64,000 bases of DNA from NCBI GenBank assembly GCA_016125585.1, contig WGLL01000002.1:124001-188000 (forward strand). The letters run 5' to 3'. Shown piece after piece: positions 18,506 to 27,658 of the stretch (positions are counted from its first letter, which is position 1; every line of letters begins with the position of its first letter). The notes under the pieces are model-generated. The model worked only from the letters and a program-made list of their open reading frames with translations. It did not search any database and was not told the DNA's origin. This DNA comes from Caulobacter sp. Its GTDB lineage: Bacteria; Pseudomonadota; Alphaproteobacteria; Caulobacterales; Caulobacteraceae. A program made the translations under genes and the position numbers.

Positions 18506-19990
18506 TTGTCGCTCGGTCCGAGACTTGAGCTTAGGCAGGGACAGGGGCTGGTCATCACGCCCCAGCTGCAGCAGGCCATCAAGCTGCTGCAACTGTCGAA
18601 CATCGAGCTCGAGGCCTTCGTCGAGGCCGAGCTGGAGCGCAATCCCCTGCTGCAACGCGACGCGGCCGAGCCCGAACGCGACGAGGATGCGCCGCGGGTC
18701 GACCGCAGCGAGGCGGCCTCCGACGAAATGCCCGACGGCGCCGCCGCCGCCGACATGGACGCCGCCCAGGAAGACGCCAGCCCCGGCGAGCGCGATAGCG
18801 GCGAGGCGGCCCAGGAGGCCGGCGGGGCCATCGACTGGTCGCGGGCCGGCAAGGGCGGCGGCTTCGAGAGCGAGGACGATTTCGAGGGCCGGCTGAGCCG
18901 GGAACAGACCCTTGGCGAACATCTGCACGACCAGCTGGCGGTCGCCGGCCTGGCTGACGCCGAGCGGGCGGTGGCGGCGGTGCTGATCGACGCGGTCGAC
19001 GACGGCGGCTATCTGCGGGCGGACTTGGCCGAGATCGCCGAGCGGCTGGGCTGCGGCCTGGGCTTCGTCGAGGACGTGCTGACGGTGCTGCAGGGCTTCG
19101 AGCCCACCGGGGTGATGGCCAGGGATGTGCGCGAATGCCTGTCGCTGCAACTGCGCGACCGCGACCGGCTGGATCCGGCGATGGAGGCCCTGCTGGCCAA
19201 CCTCGACCTGCTGGCCCGCCGCGACATGGCCGGACTGAGGAAGGCCTGCGGCGTCGATGACGAAGACCTGCGCGACATGATCGGCGAGCTGAAGGCGCTG
19301 ACGCCCCGTCCGGGCGCGGCCTTCGGCGGCGAGCCGACCCATGCGGTGTCGCCGGACGTCTATGTCCGCGAGGGACCGGGCGGGCTGTGGCATGTCGAGC
19401 TGAACAGCGACACCCTGCCCCGGGTGCTGATCGACCAGCGCTATCACGCCAAGGTGTCGGGCGGGGCCCGCACCGAGGCCGACAAGGCCTTCCTGTCCGA
19501 CTGCATGGCCAGCGCCGGCTGGCTGGTCCGCAGCCTCGACCAGCGGGCGCGGACCATTCTCAAGGTCGCCAGCGAGATCGTCCGCCAGCAGGACGGATTC
19601 CTCGCCTACGGCGTGCAGCACCTGCGGCCGCTGAACCTGAAGACCGTGGCCGACGCCATCGGCATGCATGAATCCACCGTCAGCCGGGTGACCAGCAACA
19701 AATACATCGCCACCCCGCGCGGCCTGTTCGAGCTGAAGTTCTTCTTCACCTCCTCGATCGCCAACAGCGACGGCGGCGAGGCCCATTCGGCCGAGAGCGT
19801 GCGCCATCGCATCCGCCAGCTGATCGACACCGAACGCAGCGATTCCGAGGTCCATTCCGACGACACCATCGTCGAGATCCTGAAGGAAGCCGGGGTCGAT
19901 ATCGCCCGGCGCACCGTGGCCAAGTACCGCGAGGCGATGAAGATCCCCTCCTCGGTCGAACGCCGCCGTTGCCTGCGGGCCAACGTCTGA
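18506..19990 (+). CDS. rpoN: RNA polymerase sigma-54 factor
   Basis: 494 residues from a TTG at 18506, with GGGAGG 8 nt upstream; an ATG at 18464 in frame has no Shine-Dalgarno. Region I is the Gln/Leu-rich QGQGLVITPQLQQAIKLLQ activator-response segment, region II is acidic (residues ~55-120), region III holds the core-binding domain and the HTH (HESTVSRVTSNKY), and the RpoN box ARRTVAKYREAMKIP lies near the C-terminus. It is followed by exoD-like, hpf and ptsN genes; rpoN-hpf-ptsN is the usual proteobacterial order. Confidence 0.97.
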   Translation: MSLGPRLELRQGQGLVITPQLQQAIKLLQLSNIELEAFVEAELERNPLLQRDAAEPERDEDAPRVDRSEAASDEMPDGAAAADMDAAQEDASPGERDSGEAAQEAGGAIDWSRAGKGGGFESEDDFEGRLSREQTLGEHLHDQLAVAGLADAERAVAAVLIDAVDDGGYLRADLAEIAERLGCGLGFVEDVLTVLQGFEPTGVMARDVRECLSLQLRDRDRLDPAMEALLANLDLLARRDMAGLRKACGVDDEDLRDMIGELKALTPRPGAAFGGEPTHAVSPDVYVREGPGGLWHVELNSDTLPRVLIDQRYHAKVSGGARTEADKAFLSDCMASAGWLVRSLDQRARTILKVASEIVRQQDGFLAYGVQHLRPLNLKTVADAIGMHESTVSRVTSNKYIATPRGLFELKFFFTSSIANSDGGEAHSAESVRHRIRQLIDTERSDSEVHSDDTIVEILKEAGVDIARRTVAKYREAMKIPSSVERRRCLRANV

Positions 19991-20057
19991 GACGTCGCCC
20001 GGCCGGGCGGTGACGGGGCCAAACCGGCGTCTGGCGCGTTTGCTCGCCGGAGGCCTG

Positions 20058-20705
20058 ATGAATCCCGCGACCCCTTTCGAAGACGACCGGATGCTGTCCG
20101 ACGTCATCGGCGATATCGCCGACGACGCCGACCCCGTGGTCAGCGTCGGGGAAATCGTCGAGCGGCTGGGGGAGCGCGCCTTCGGGGCGCTGTTCTTTGT
20201 CTTCGCCGCGCCCAACTGGCTGCCGATGCCGCCCGGCGCCTCGACAGTTCTCGGCGCGCCCCTGGTGCTGTTGTCGCCGCAGCTGGCGGTCGGGATTCCG
20301 GCGCCCTGGCTGCCGGGCTTCGTCGCCCGCCGGTCCATGCGTCGCAAGGACATGGCCCGGGCCTTCGAGCGGCTGCGGCCGTGGCTGGAGCGGATGGAGA
20401 CCTTGTCCCGGCCGAGGCTGACCTTCCTGTTCGGGCCGATCGGCGACCGGGTCATAGGGCTTGTCTGTTTCCTGCTGTCGGTCGTGCTGATCCTGCCCAT
20501 TCCGCTGGGCAATCTGGCCCCGGCGGCGGCCATCGCCCTGTTCGGGCTGGCGATGGTCCAGCGCGACGGCGTCCTGGCCCTGATCGCCTTCGCCATCGCG
20601 GTCGGAAGCATCACCCTGCTGGTGATCGGCGGGCATGCGGCGTTCCTCGTGGCGCAGCAGCTGTTCGGCGTTCTTGGGGGCCTTTTCGCGCGGTCGGGGG
20701 CCTGA
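20058..20705 (+). CDS. ExoD family exopolysaccharide-synthesis membrane protein
   Basis: 215 residues from the ATG at 20058 with GGAGG just upstream. An N-terminal cytoplasmic part (SVGEIVERLGERAFG) is followed by hydrophobic segments including NWLPMPPGASTVLGAPLVL, typical of ExoD, and three C-terminal membrane helices. ExoD proteins affect exopolysaccharide production and alkali tolerance in rhizobia; the biochemical role is not known. It is inserted between rpoN and hpf. Confidence 0.85.
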   Translation: MNPATPFEDDRMLSDVIGDIADDADPVVSVGEIVERLGERAFGALFFVFAAPNWLPMPPGASTVLGAPLVLLSPQLAVGIPAPWLPGFVARRSMRRKDMARAFERLRPWLERMETLSRPRLTFLFGPIGDRVIGLVCFLLSVVLILPIPLGNLAPAAAIALFGLAMVQRDGVLALIAFAIAVGSITLLVIGGHAAFLVAQQLFGVLGGLFARSGA

Positions 20706-20772
20706 TTTCACAAACCGGAGAGGCGACTTTCGGCTGCTTGACACCAAACGCCGCCCGGCGCGTTGTAGGCGA

Positions 20773-21396
20773 ATGCAAATCCAAGTCGCCGGCAAACACG
20801 TCGACGTCGGGGCCGCCCTTCGGGACCGCATCACCGACGAACTTTCATCAGGCATCGGAAAATATTTCGACCGTGGAGGCGAGGCGGACGTCACCGTCAG
20901 CCGCCAGGGACACGCCTTCCGGGTGGACTGTCTGGTCAATCTGCATTCGGGCCAGAAGCTGCAGAGCAGCGGCCAGGGCGGCGACGCCCACGCCGCCTTC
21001 AGCGACGCCCTGCAGAAGATCGAGACCCGGGTGCGCCGCTACAAGCGGCGGCTGAAGGACCACAGTCCGGCGGCCAACGCCAAACAGGCCGAGAACGCCA
21101 TCTACACCACCCTGCGCTCGCCCGACCTGGCCGACGAGTCCGAGGAGTGGCTGGATGACGAGGCTCACGATGGCCCGCCCGCGGCGATGATCATTGCCGA
21201 AAATGACACTGATGTGAAAACTTTGACCGTTTCGGGGGCGGTCATGGAACTGGACTTGACGGAATCGCAAACAATTGTGTTTAGGAACGCCGCGCACGGC
21301 GGTTTGTCCGTCGTCTATCGCCGGGCCGACGGCAATATCGGCTGGATTGATCCGGAGCGCACCCGCGCTGCGAACGGTTCGGGCGCCAGGGGGTAG
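20773..21396 (+). CDS. hpf: Ribosome hibernation promoting factor, long form
   Basis: 207 residues from ATG 20773. The N-terminal YfiA/HPF domain (MQIQVAGKHVDVGAALRDR, then DAHAAFSDALQKIETRVRRYKRRLKDH) is followed by a linker and the C-terminal dimerisation domain (AVMELDLTESQTIVFRNAAHGGLSVVYRRADGNIGWIDP). Long HPF dimerises 70S ribosomes into inactive 100S particles in stationary phase. Between rpoN and ptsN, the conserved site for this gene. Confidence 0.95.
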   Translation: MQIQVAGKHVDVGAALRDRITDELSSGIGKYFDRGGEADVTVSRQGHAFRVDCLVNLHSGQKLQSSGQGGDAHAAFSDALQKIETRVRRYKRRLKDHSPAANAKQAENAIYTTLRSPDLADESEEWLDDEAHDGPPAAMIIAENDTDVKTLTVSGAVMELDLTESQTIVFRNAAHGGLSVVYRRADGNIGWIDPERTRAANGSGARG

Positions 21397-21455
21397 GACC
21401 TCCGGGCCCGTCGACACTGCCGTCCCTTGGTTTCACCCCTGTCTATTCGAGTGAC

Positions 21456-21920
21456 ATGAACATCGGTGATTTTCTCGATCCGCGCGCTGTTGTCCCCCGG
21501 GCGAGCGGCGGCTCCAAGCGTCAGGTCTTTTCCGTGATCGCCGATGTGGCCGAGCGCACGCTCGGTCTCGACCATGGCCAGGTGCTCGAGGCTCTGCTGG
21601 AACGGGAAGCCGCCGGCTCCACCGGCGTCGGCCACGGCGTTGCGGTTCCCCATGCCCGCGTCGAGGGGCTGGACCGGATTCGCGGGATCTTCGTGCGCCT
21701 GGAAACCCCGATCGCCTACGAGGCCGTCGACGGCCAGCCGGTGGACCTGCTGTTCGCCCTGCTGGCGCCGCCGGAGTCCGGCACCGAGCACCTGAGGGCC
21801 CTGGCCCGGGTCTCCCGGCTGATGCGCCAGGCCGACCTGCGCGCCCAGCTGCGCCAGGCCCGCACCCCGGAAACCCTGCTGGCCCTTCTGGTCCGTCAGG
21901 CCCAGCCCTCGGCCGCCTGA
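21456..21920 (+). CDS. ptsN: PTS EIIA-Ntr protein
   Basis: 154 residues. The phosphorylatable His lies in GVGHGVAVPHARV (about residue 66) as in EIIA of the nitrogen PTS. This branch transfers phosphate from PtsP/NPr, has no sugar transport role, and signals nitrogen, potassium and ppGpp status. It follows hpf after 59 bp. Confidence 0.95.
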   Translation: MNIGDFLDPRAVVPRASGGSKRQVFSVIADVAERTLGLDHGQVLEALLEREAAGSTGVGHGVAVPHARVEGLDRIRGIFVRLETPIAYEAVDGQPVDLLFALLAPPESGTEHLRALARVSRLMRQADLRAQLRQARTPETLLALLVRQAQPSAA

Positions 21921-21927
21921 ACCGGCT

Positions 21928-22764
21928 TCAGGGCGCCATCTGCGCCAGAAACGGCCACACCCGATCGTAGAGACCGTCCCGCACAAGGGTCGAATGCTCG
22001 GAGCCGCGCATCCGCACAAAGCGCTTGGGCGCCCTGGCCAGGGCGTAGAGCGTCTGGCCATGGCTGATGGGGATGACGCTGTCCCGGTCGCCGTGAACGA
22101 TCAGCACCGGGCATTTCACCTTGCCGATCCAGGCCCGTGAATTGTAGCGATCCAGCATCAACCAGCCGACGGGCGCCCAGGACAGGCGGCGCTGCGCGAC
22201 CTCGACGACGCTGGTGTAGGGGGCTTCCAGGATCAAGGCGCGGGCGGGGTGTTCGGCCGCCAGCTTCACCGCCAGACCGCTGCCCAGGCTGTGGCCCTGA
22301 ATCACGATACGATCGGCGGGATAGCGGGCCGCCAGCCAACGCCAGGCGGTCTCGGCATCGATCCGCAGGCCCTTTTCGCTCGGCTCGCCGGTCGAGCCGC
22401 TGTAGCCGCGATAGCCGACGGCGAAGAAGCCGGCCCCCGCCTCGGCGATCCGCTTCCAGCGACCGGCCTGCAGCGACAGGCCAAGGCCATTGCCGTTGAA
22501 ATAGAGCAGCATCGGCTTGTCGGCGCTCGCCGGCGGCAGGTACCAGGCGACCAGGGTCTCGCCGTCCGGCGTCTTCAGCGTGACCTGGCGGATCGCCGGC
22601 CCCGACGGGTCGATCACCTGGGCGGCCGGATCGGGATAGTAGAGGTAGCGGCGCTGGTTGAGGAACAGGTAGGCGACGGCCGAGCCGTAGAACACCGCCG
22701 CCACCAGAAGCGACAGCAGGCCGAAACGCAGGATTCTGCCCATGGCCCCGCGCCCGCCGACCAT
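21928..22764 (-). CDS. Membrane-anchored alpha/beta hydrolase
   Basis: 278 residues with one N-terminal membrane helix (LLSLLVAAVFYGSAVAYLFL) then an alpha/beta-hydrolase domain. The nucleophile elbow is GHSLGSGLA, the acid Asp is in VHGDRDSVIP, and the His lies in SEHSTLV. It resembles the YfhR/BEM46-type serine hydrolases. Its ATG at 22764 overlaps the pntB stop by one base (TGATG), so it is the last gene of the transhydrogenase operon. A later ATG at 22743 is possible. Confidence 0.8.
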   Translation of the reverse strand: MVGGRGAMGRILRFGLLSLLVAAVFYGSAVAYLFLNQRRYLYYPDPAAQVIDPSGPAIRQVTLKTPDGETLVAWYLPPASADKPMLLYFNGNGLGLSLQAGRWKRIAEAGAGFFAVGYRGYSGSTGEPSEKGLRIDAETAWRWLAARYPADRIVIQGHSLGSGLAVKLAAEHPARALILEAPYTSVVEVAQRRLSWAPVGWLMLDRYNSRAWIGKVKCPVLIVHGDRDSVIPISHGQTLYALARAPKRFVRMRGSEHSTLVRDGLYDRVWPFLAQMAP

Positions 22765-24185
22765 CAGAGCGCCTTGACGATGCCCTCGACCATCTTCTTG
22801 GCGTCGCCGAACAGCATCATGGTGTTGTCACGGAAGAACAGCTCGTTCTCGACCCCGGCGTAGCCCGAGGACATGCCGCGTTTGACGAACAGCACGGTGC
22901 GGGCCTTTTCCACGTCCAGGATCGGCATGCCGTAGATGGCGCTGGTCGGGTCGGTCTTGGCGGCCGGGTTGGTGACGTCATTGGCCCCGATGACGAAGGC
23001 CACGTCGGCGGTGGAGAATTCCGAGTTGATGTCTTCCAGCTCGAAGACCTCGTCATAGGGGACGTTGGCCTCGGCCAGCAGCACGTTCATATGGCCCGGC
23101 ATACGGCCGGCGACGGGGTGGATGGCGTATTTCACCTCGACCCCCTCTTCCTTCAGGGTGTCGGCCATTTCCCGCAGGATGTGCTGGGCCTGGGAGACGG
23201 CCATGCCGTAGCCCGGGACGATGATCACCTTGCTGGCGTTCTTCATGATGAAGGCGGCGTCGTCGGCGCTGCCGGTCTTCACCGGGCGGGTCTCGACAGC
23301 ACCGCCGCCGCCCGCCGCCGCGTCATCGGCCCCGAAACCGCCGAGGATCACCGAGATGAAGCTGCGGTTCATCGCCTTGCACATGATGTAGCTGAGGATG
23401 GCGCCGGAGCTGCCGACCAGGGCCCCGGTGATGATCAGGGTGACGTTTTCCAGGGTGAAGCCCAGCGCCGCCGCCGCCCAGCCGGAATAGCTGTTGAGCA
23501 TCGAGACCACGACCGGCATGTCGGCCCCGCCGATCGGGATGATCAGGGTGACGCCGATCAGCAGGCTGAGGGCGAAGATGGCCCAGAAGGCCCATTTGGC
23601 CTGGCCGCCGGTCATCACCAGGTAGGCGACGAGGCCGACGATGGCGAGGCCAAGGACGATGTTGAGCAGATGGCGGGCCGGCAGCAGGATCGGCGCGCCG
23701 CTCATGTTGCCGTTCAGCTTGGCGAAGGCGATGACCGAGCCGGTGAAGGTGACGGCCCCGATGGCCAGGCCGACGCCCAGCTCGATCAGCGACTGAGCGT
23801 GGATGTGGCCGCTGGCGGTGTCGAAGATGCCATAGGCTTCCGGGGCGTAGATGGCGGCCACGGCCACCAGGCAGGCGGCCATGCCGACCAGGCTGTGGAA
23901 GGCGGCGACCAGCTGGGGCATGGCGGTCATGGCCACGCGGCGGGCGATGACCGCCCCGATGCCGCCGCCGACCACCACCCCGGCGATGATCAGCCCGATG
24001 GTCACCGGGTCGAGCAGCTTCTGCGTCCACAGCACGATCAGAGTCGTCGCCACGGCGATGGCCATGCCGATCATGCCGTTGCGGTTGCCCGCCTGGCTGG
24101 TCGCCGGGCTGGACAGGCCCCGCAGGGCGAGAATGAACAGAACGCCCGAGACGATGTAGGCGATGGCGGCGAGGTTGGCGGTCAT
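22764..24185 (-). CDS. pntB: NAD(P) transhydrogenase subunit beta
   Basis: 473 residues. It carries about nine transmembrane helices in the first ~270 residues (domain II) and the NADP(H)-binding domain III at the C-terminus, with VPGYGMAVSQAQH, AGRMPGHMNVLLAEA, GANDVTNPAA and the YAGVENELFF end. With PntAA and PntAB it forms the proton-translocating transhydrogenase that makes NADPH from NADH. ATG at 24185 overlaps the preceding small membrane gene by 4 nt. Confidence 0.97.
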   Translation of the reverse strand: MTANLAAIAYIVSGVLFILALRGLSSPATSQAGNRNGMIGMAIAVATTLIVLWTQKLLDPVTIGLIIAGVVVGGGIGAVIARRVAMTAMPQLVAAFHSLVGMAACLVAVAAIYAPEAYGIFDTASGHIHAQSLIELGVGLAIGAVTFTGSVIAFAKLNGNMSGAPILLPARHLLNIVLGLAIVGLVAYLVMTGGQAKWAFWAIFALSLLIGVTLIIPIGGADMPVVVSMLNSYSGWAAAALGFTLENVTLIITGALVGSSGAILSYIMCKAMNRSFISVILGGFGADDAAAGGGGAVETRPVKTGSADDAAFIMKNASKVIIVPGYGMAVSQAQHILREMADTLKEEGVEVKYAIHPVAGRMPGHMNVLLAEANVPYDEVFELEDINSEFSTADVAFVIGANDVTNPAAKTDPTSAIYGMPILDVEKARTVLFVKRGMSSGYAGVENELFFRDNTMMLFGDAKKMVEGIVKAL

Positions 24186-24661
24186 GCGGGGGTTTCCGTC
24201 TCGGAGGCAGCGAGCGATTTCGGCCGATAGATGTTGAGGAAGCTGGCCCCGCCCGGCCAAAGGACGACACTGAGAGTCGGGACCGTCAGGACCTTGAACC
24301 AGAGCGGGGCATTGGAGAATCCAGGTGAGGCCAGCCAGAGGATCGACGGGACGCCGGCCAGAACGGCGGCGTCGAGCCAGATCAGCCACCGGGCCCAGGC
24401 CTCGCGCGGCGCGTCGGCGACCGTGAACAGGTAGCTGGCCAAGATCAGGGTCATCACGGGCAAACCGCTGATCCCGTTGCGGAAAGCGAGGATAGATACC
24501 GCGAGGATTCCGACGGTCAGGGCCGCGATCAATGGCCAGCGGAAGACCGATGTCAGGGCCTTGCGCAGGCCGCCTGACCTGGCCAGCAGAAGAAACAAAA
24601 GCAGGACGGCGAGAAAGCCTCCGCCGATGGCCATGACGCCGATCCAGGGAGACTCGCTCAT
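24182..24661 (-). CDS. Small polytopic membrane protein in the pnt operon (unknown function, 1 of 3)
   Basis: 159 residues with four to five hydrophobic segments (about 8-26, 44-60, 66-82, 93-110 and 123-140) and a short polar C-terminus. It overlaps the upstream gene by 4 nt and pntB by 4 nt, so it is translated in step with transhydrogenase. I do not recognise a family. It has no signal peptide distinct from the first helix and no catalytic motif. A link to assembly, regulation or proton coupling of Pnt is suggested by position only. Confidence 0.7.
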   Translation of the reverse strand: MSESPWIGVMAIGGGFLAVLLLFLLLARSGGLRKALTSVFRWPLIAALTVGILAVSILAFRNGISGLPVMTLILASYLFTVADAPREAWARWLIWLDAAVLAGVPSILWLASPGFSNAPLWFKVLTVPTLSVVLWPGGASFLNIYRPKSLAASETETPA

Positions 24662-25128
24662 GCCGCGCCCCCCGTTCTGGAGAGATGAATGCGCCGGGCC
24701 GTCATGATGGCGCTGATGGCGATCACCGCCGCTATGAAGGCGAACAGGCCCAGGGTGAAGATGCTCTGCCGGGCCTGGGTAAAGCTCCACCCCAGCACCG
24801 CCAGAAGGCCGACGCAGACCGCCAGGCCGAGGGCGAGAAAGCCATAGCCGGCCCGGGCCGATGACAGCCGCTCCGACAGCCCGATCACCTGCGAGGCGGG
24901 GATCAGGCCCGCCAGCACGAAATTCAGCGCGCCCTTGCCGGACAGCAGCATCACCGTGGCGACGATCGCCGTCCAGCCGAGCAGCATGGCGGCCAGACCG
25001 GCCAGGGCCAGGCCCTCGCGGGGGCCGCCGATCCATTTGACCAGCCGCCCGGCCGCCAGATAGCCGAACACCGCCGCCGCCATGACCAGGCAGATGGCGG
25101 CGACCAGCATCATCGGCGACAGGCTCAT
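24658..25128 (-). CDS. Small polytopic membrane protein in the pnt operon (unknown function, 2 of 3)
   Basis: 156 residues, four to five hydrophobic helices (7-28, 38-62, 66-80, 95-115, 121-142). Short positive loops such as RLVKWIGGPRE suggest an inside loop after helix 1. Starts and stops overlap its neighbours by 4 nt. No recognised domain. It does not resemble PntA or PntB transmembrane sequence in an obvious way. Confidence 0.7.
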   Translation of the reverse strand: MSLSPMMLVAAICLVMAAAVFGYLAAGRLVKWIGGPREGLALAGLAAMLLGWTAIVATVMLLSGKGALNFVLAGLIPASQVIGLSERLSSARAGYGFLALGLAVCVGLLAVLGWSFTQARQSIFTLGLFAFIAAVIAISAIMTARRIHLSRTGGAA

Positions 25129-25433
25129 TCGCCGTCACCCCGACGGTCAACCCCGTCCCAGGGCGTGCGGGCCCGCACCGCGGCGATGATCTGGACCACC
25201 ACGGCAGTCAACAGCAGGGCCACGGCCATCGCCGCCTGGATCAGGCCGGCCATGCCGAGGTTCTGGTGGATCAGCAGCGACAGCTGCATCAGGCCCAGCG
25301 CGGTCAGCAACAGGCCGGCGCTGTTCAGCCAGCGGCGGCGCTTCAGCACCACCCAGATATAGGCCGCGATCCCGGCGACGCCGCCGAGGCCGCAGAGATA
25401 GCCGAGAAGCTGAACCGCCAGCTGTGAGCTCAC
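25125..25433 (-). CDS. Small membrane protein in the pnt operon (unknown function, 3 of 3)
   Basis: 102 residues from a GTG at 25433 that overlaps the pntAB stop as GTGA. Three membrane helices (about 6-30, 36-55, 60-85) are joined by a short basic loop (KRRRW), with an acidic/basic tail ending WDGVDRRGDGE. The start was picked by the overlap, and the frame upstream is not coding. Function unknown. Confidence 0.65.
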   Translation of the reverse strand: MSSQLAVQLLGYLCGLGGVAGIAAYIWVVLKRRRWLNSAGLLLTALGLMQLSLLIHQNLGMAGLIQAAMAVALLLTAVVVQIIAAVRARTPWDGVDRRGDGE

Positions 25434-25753
25434 CCCGCCTTGTCCTTCTTCTTGTACATGGCCAGCATCCGCTGGGTGACCAGGAAGCCGCCGAAGATAT
25501 TGACCGCCGCCAGGCCCGCGGCGACGGCGCCGGCGCCCTTGGAGATCCACACCGCCCCGCCGGTCTCGACCCCGGGCGCGGCATGGGCCGCCGCCGCGAT
25601 CAGGGCGCCGACGATGATCACCGAGGAAATAGCGTTGGTCACCGCCATCAGCGGCGTGTGCAGGGCCGGGGTGACGCTCCAGACCACATAGTAGCCGACG
25701 AAGATGGCCAGGACGAAGATCGCCAGGCGGAAGATGGTCGGATCGACTTCCAT
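25430..25753 (-). CDS. pntAB: NAD(P) transhydrogenase subunit alpha part 2 (PntAB)
   Basis: 107 residues with three transmembrane helices, the membrane part of the alpha subunit that is a separate gene in alphaproteobacteria. ALHTPLMAVTNAISSVIIVGAL and the NIFGGFLVTQRMLAMYKKK end are characteristic. It pairs with soluble PntAA encoded further upstream; a 252-residue secreted protein gene lies between the two. Confidence 0.95.
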   Translation of the reverse strand: MEVDPTIFRLAIFVLAIFVGYYVVWSVTPALHTPLMAVTNAISSVIIVGALIAAAAHAAPGVETGGAVWISKGAGAVAAGLAAVNIFGGFLVTQRMLAMYKKKDKAG

Positions 25754-25762
25754 CGGTACTCC

Positions 25763-26521
25763 TCAGGGTCGGCTGCCGGGCAGGGACAGCCCGGTCATGT
25801 TGATCTGGATAAGGCGTTCTGGCGAGGCCGCGATCAGGGTGATGCGGGCGGCCTTGCCGTCGGGGGTGATCTTCAGGGTCAGGCCGCAGATCCGGCAGGC
25901 GCCGTCAGCCTCCGGCTCGCAGGGCGTGGTGTTGTCCATCGTCGAGCCCTCCACCGAGAGCCGGAACTGGGCGACGCCGTTCCGGAAGCCGCTGAAGATG
26001 TAACCGCCCTCGACAGGCGGGGTTTCCGCAGCCTCGACCCGCTCATAGCGAATGCCGCCGACGGGTCCGAGCGCGTGAACATAACCGGCGAGATAGCGGC
26101 TTCCGGAATCCTGCCAGTCGGTGACGTAGCCCCCCTCGAAGCGCCCGTCCCTGTTGAAGTCCCGGAAGCACTGCACCTTGGCGGTGCCGCGTTGCGGATC
26201 CGAGGCCGGGCAGTAGGCGACGCCCGATCCCAGTCGATAGCCGAACAGCAGGGTTCCGGCCGGAACCGCCGGCGCGCCGGGGCGAACCCGGGCCTTGACC
26301 CCGTCGATCAGGCGGACATTGCGTTCCGGTCTCAGGGACTCGCGCCAGGCGATCTCGCCGGGTTGCACGGTGACCGGCGCCTCCAGCCCGAGCGGGGCGC
26401 CGGCGACCAGCGGCACGGCGCCCTGTTCGGCGCTGGGCACCTTCTTGCCGGCCATCGCCGGGGCGGCCACGGCGGCGAGGGCCGCGGTCAGCGCCAGAAG
26501 AAGAAGCCGCCCCCGACCCAT
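25763..26521 (-). CDS. Secreted protein of unknown function inside the pnt operon
   Basis: 252 residues with a signal peptide ending at PAMAGKK (~residue 25). The mature part is beta-rich with cysteines in YCPASD, QCFRDFNRDGRFEGGY, TPCEPEADGACRICGL. The FNRDGRFEGGY stretch looks like a calcium-loop type turn (inference). It lies 3 bp after pntAA and 9 bp before pntAB, so it is inside the operon but exported. I do not recognise the family. Confidence 0.65.
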   Translation of the reverse strand: MGRGRLLLLALTAALAAVAAPAMAGKKVPSAEQGAVPLVAGAPLGLEAPVTVQPGEIAWRESLRPERNVRLIDGVKARVRPGAPAVPAGTLLFGYRLGSGVAYCPASDPQRGTAKVQCFRDFNRDGRFEGGYVTDWQDSGSRYLAGYVHALGPVGGIRYERVEAAETPPVEGGYIFSGFRNGVAQFRLSVEGSTMDNTTPCEPEADGACRICGLTLKITPDGKAARITLIAASPERLIQINMTGLSLPGSRP

Positions 26522-26524
26522 GGT

Positions 26525-27658
26525 TCAGCCGACCAGCTGGGGATGGACGACGGCGCCGCCTTTGGTGACCAGGGCGGCTTTGAGAATCTCGTCCTCATAG
26601 TCGGGGTTCAGCGCCCCCTCCTTGTCCAGCAGCAGGCCGGCGAAGGCCATCAGGTTGCGGGCGTAGAGGGCCGAGGCGTCGGTGGCGATGCGGCCGGGCA
26701 GGTTGGAAATGCCGAGGATCTTGACGCCATTGGCGCTGATCGCGGTCTCGCCCAGCTTGGCGCCCTCGACATTGCCGCCCTGTTCCACGGCCAGATCGAC
26801 GATGACGCTGCCGGCCTTCATCGAGGCGACCTGGGCGGCGGTGACCAGACGCGGGGCCGGACGCCCCGGGATCAGGGCCGTGGTGATGACGATGTCCTGC
26901 TTGGCGATGTGGCCGCTGACCAGTTCGGCCTGTTTGGCCTGGTATTCGGCGCTCATCTCCTTGGCGTAGCCGCCGGCGGTCTGGGCGTTTTTGAACTCCT
27001 CGTCCTCGACGGCGAGGAACTTGGCGCCGAGGCTCTCGACCTGTTCCTTGGTGGCGGGGCGCACATCGGTGGCGGTGACTACCGCGCCCAGGCGGCGGGC
27101 CGTGGCGATGGCCTGCAGGCCGGCGACCCCGACCCCCATGATGAACACCTTGGCCGCGGCGATGGTGCCGGCGGCGGTCATCATCATCGGCAGGGCCTTG
27201 CCGAAGGCCTCGGCCCCCTCGATCACGGCGCGATAGCCGCCGAGGTTGGCCTGGGACGACAACACATCCATGACCTGGGCGCGGGTGATGCGCGGCACAA
27301 ATTCCATGGCGAAGGCGGAAACCCCGGCCTTGGCCAGGGCCTCAAGCGTGGTCTTGTCCTGATAGGGGTTGAGGGTGGCGGCCAGCATGGCGCCGCTCTT
27401 GAGCCCGGCGATCTCCTCGGCCTCGGGCGCGCGCACCTTGAACAGCAGATCCGCCTTGGCCAGGGTCGCCTTCAGCGTCTTTTCGACCGTGGCCCCGGCG
27501 GCGGCGTAGTCGGCGTCGAGACAGGCCGAGTCGGTTCCGGCGCCGGCCTCGACCACGACGCTCCAGCCGGCGGCGATCAGCTTCTTCACAGTCTCCGGGG
27601 TGGCGGCGACGCGGGTCTCGCCCGCCCGACGTTCCTTGGTCACCGCAATTACGGCCAT
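26525..27658 (-). CDS. pntAA: NAD(P) transhydrogenase subunit alpha part 1 (PntAA)
   Basis: 377 residues, the soluble NAD(H)-binding domain I. It begins MAVIAVTKERRAGETRVA, with the AlaDH/PNT fold, the NAD motif VFIMGVGVAGLQAIATARRLGA, RPATKEQVESLGAKF and the mobile loop AKEMSAEY, ending with a C-terminal GALNPDYEDEI. Start at 27658 matches the family; an upstream extension is not coding. First gene of the transhydrogenase operon. Confidence 0.96.
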   Translation of the reverse strand: MAVIAVTKERRAGETRVAATPETVKKLIAAGWSVVVEAGAGTDSACLDADYAAAGATVEKTLKATLAKADLLFKVRAPEAEEIAGLKSGAMLAATLNPYQDKTTLEALAKAGVSAFAMEFVPRITRAQVMDVLSSQANLGGYRAVIEGAEAFGKALPMMMTAAGTIAAAKVFIMGVGVAGLQAIATARRLGAVVTATDVRPATKEQVESLGAKFLAVEDEEFKNAQTAGGYAKEMSAEYQAKQAELVSGHIAKQDIVITTALIPGRPAPRLVTAAQVASMKAGSVIVDLAVEQGGNVEGAKLGETAISANGVKILGISNLPGRIATDASALYARNLMAFAGLLLDKEGALNPDYEDEILKAALVTKGGAVVHPQLVG

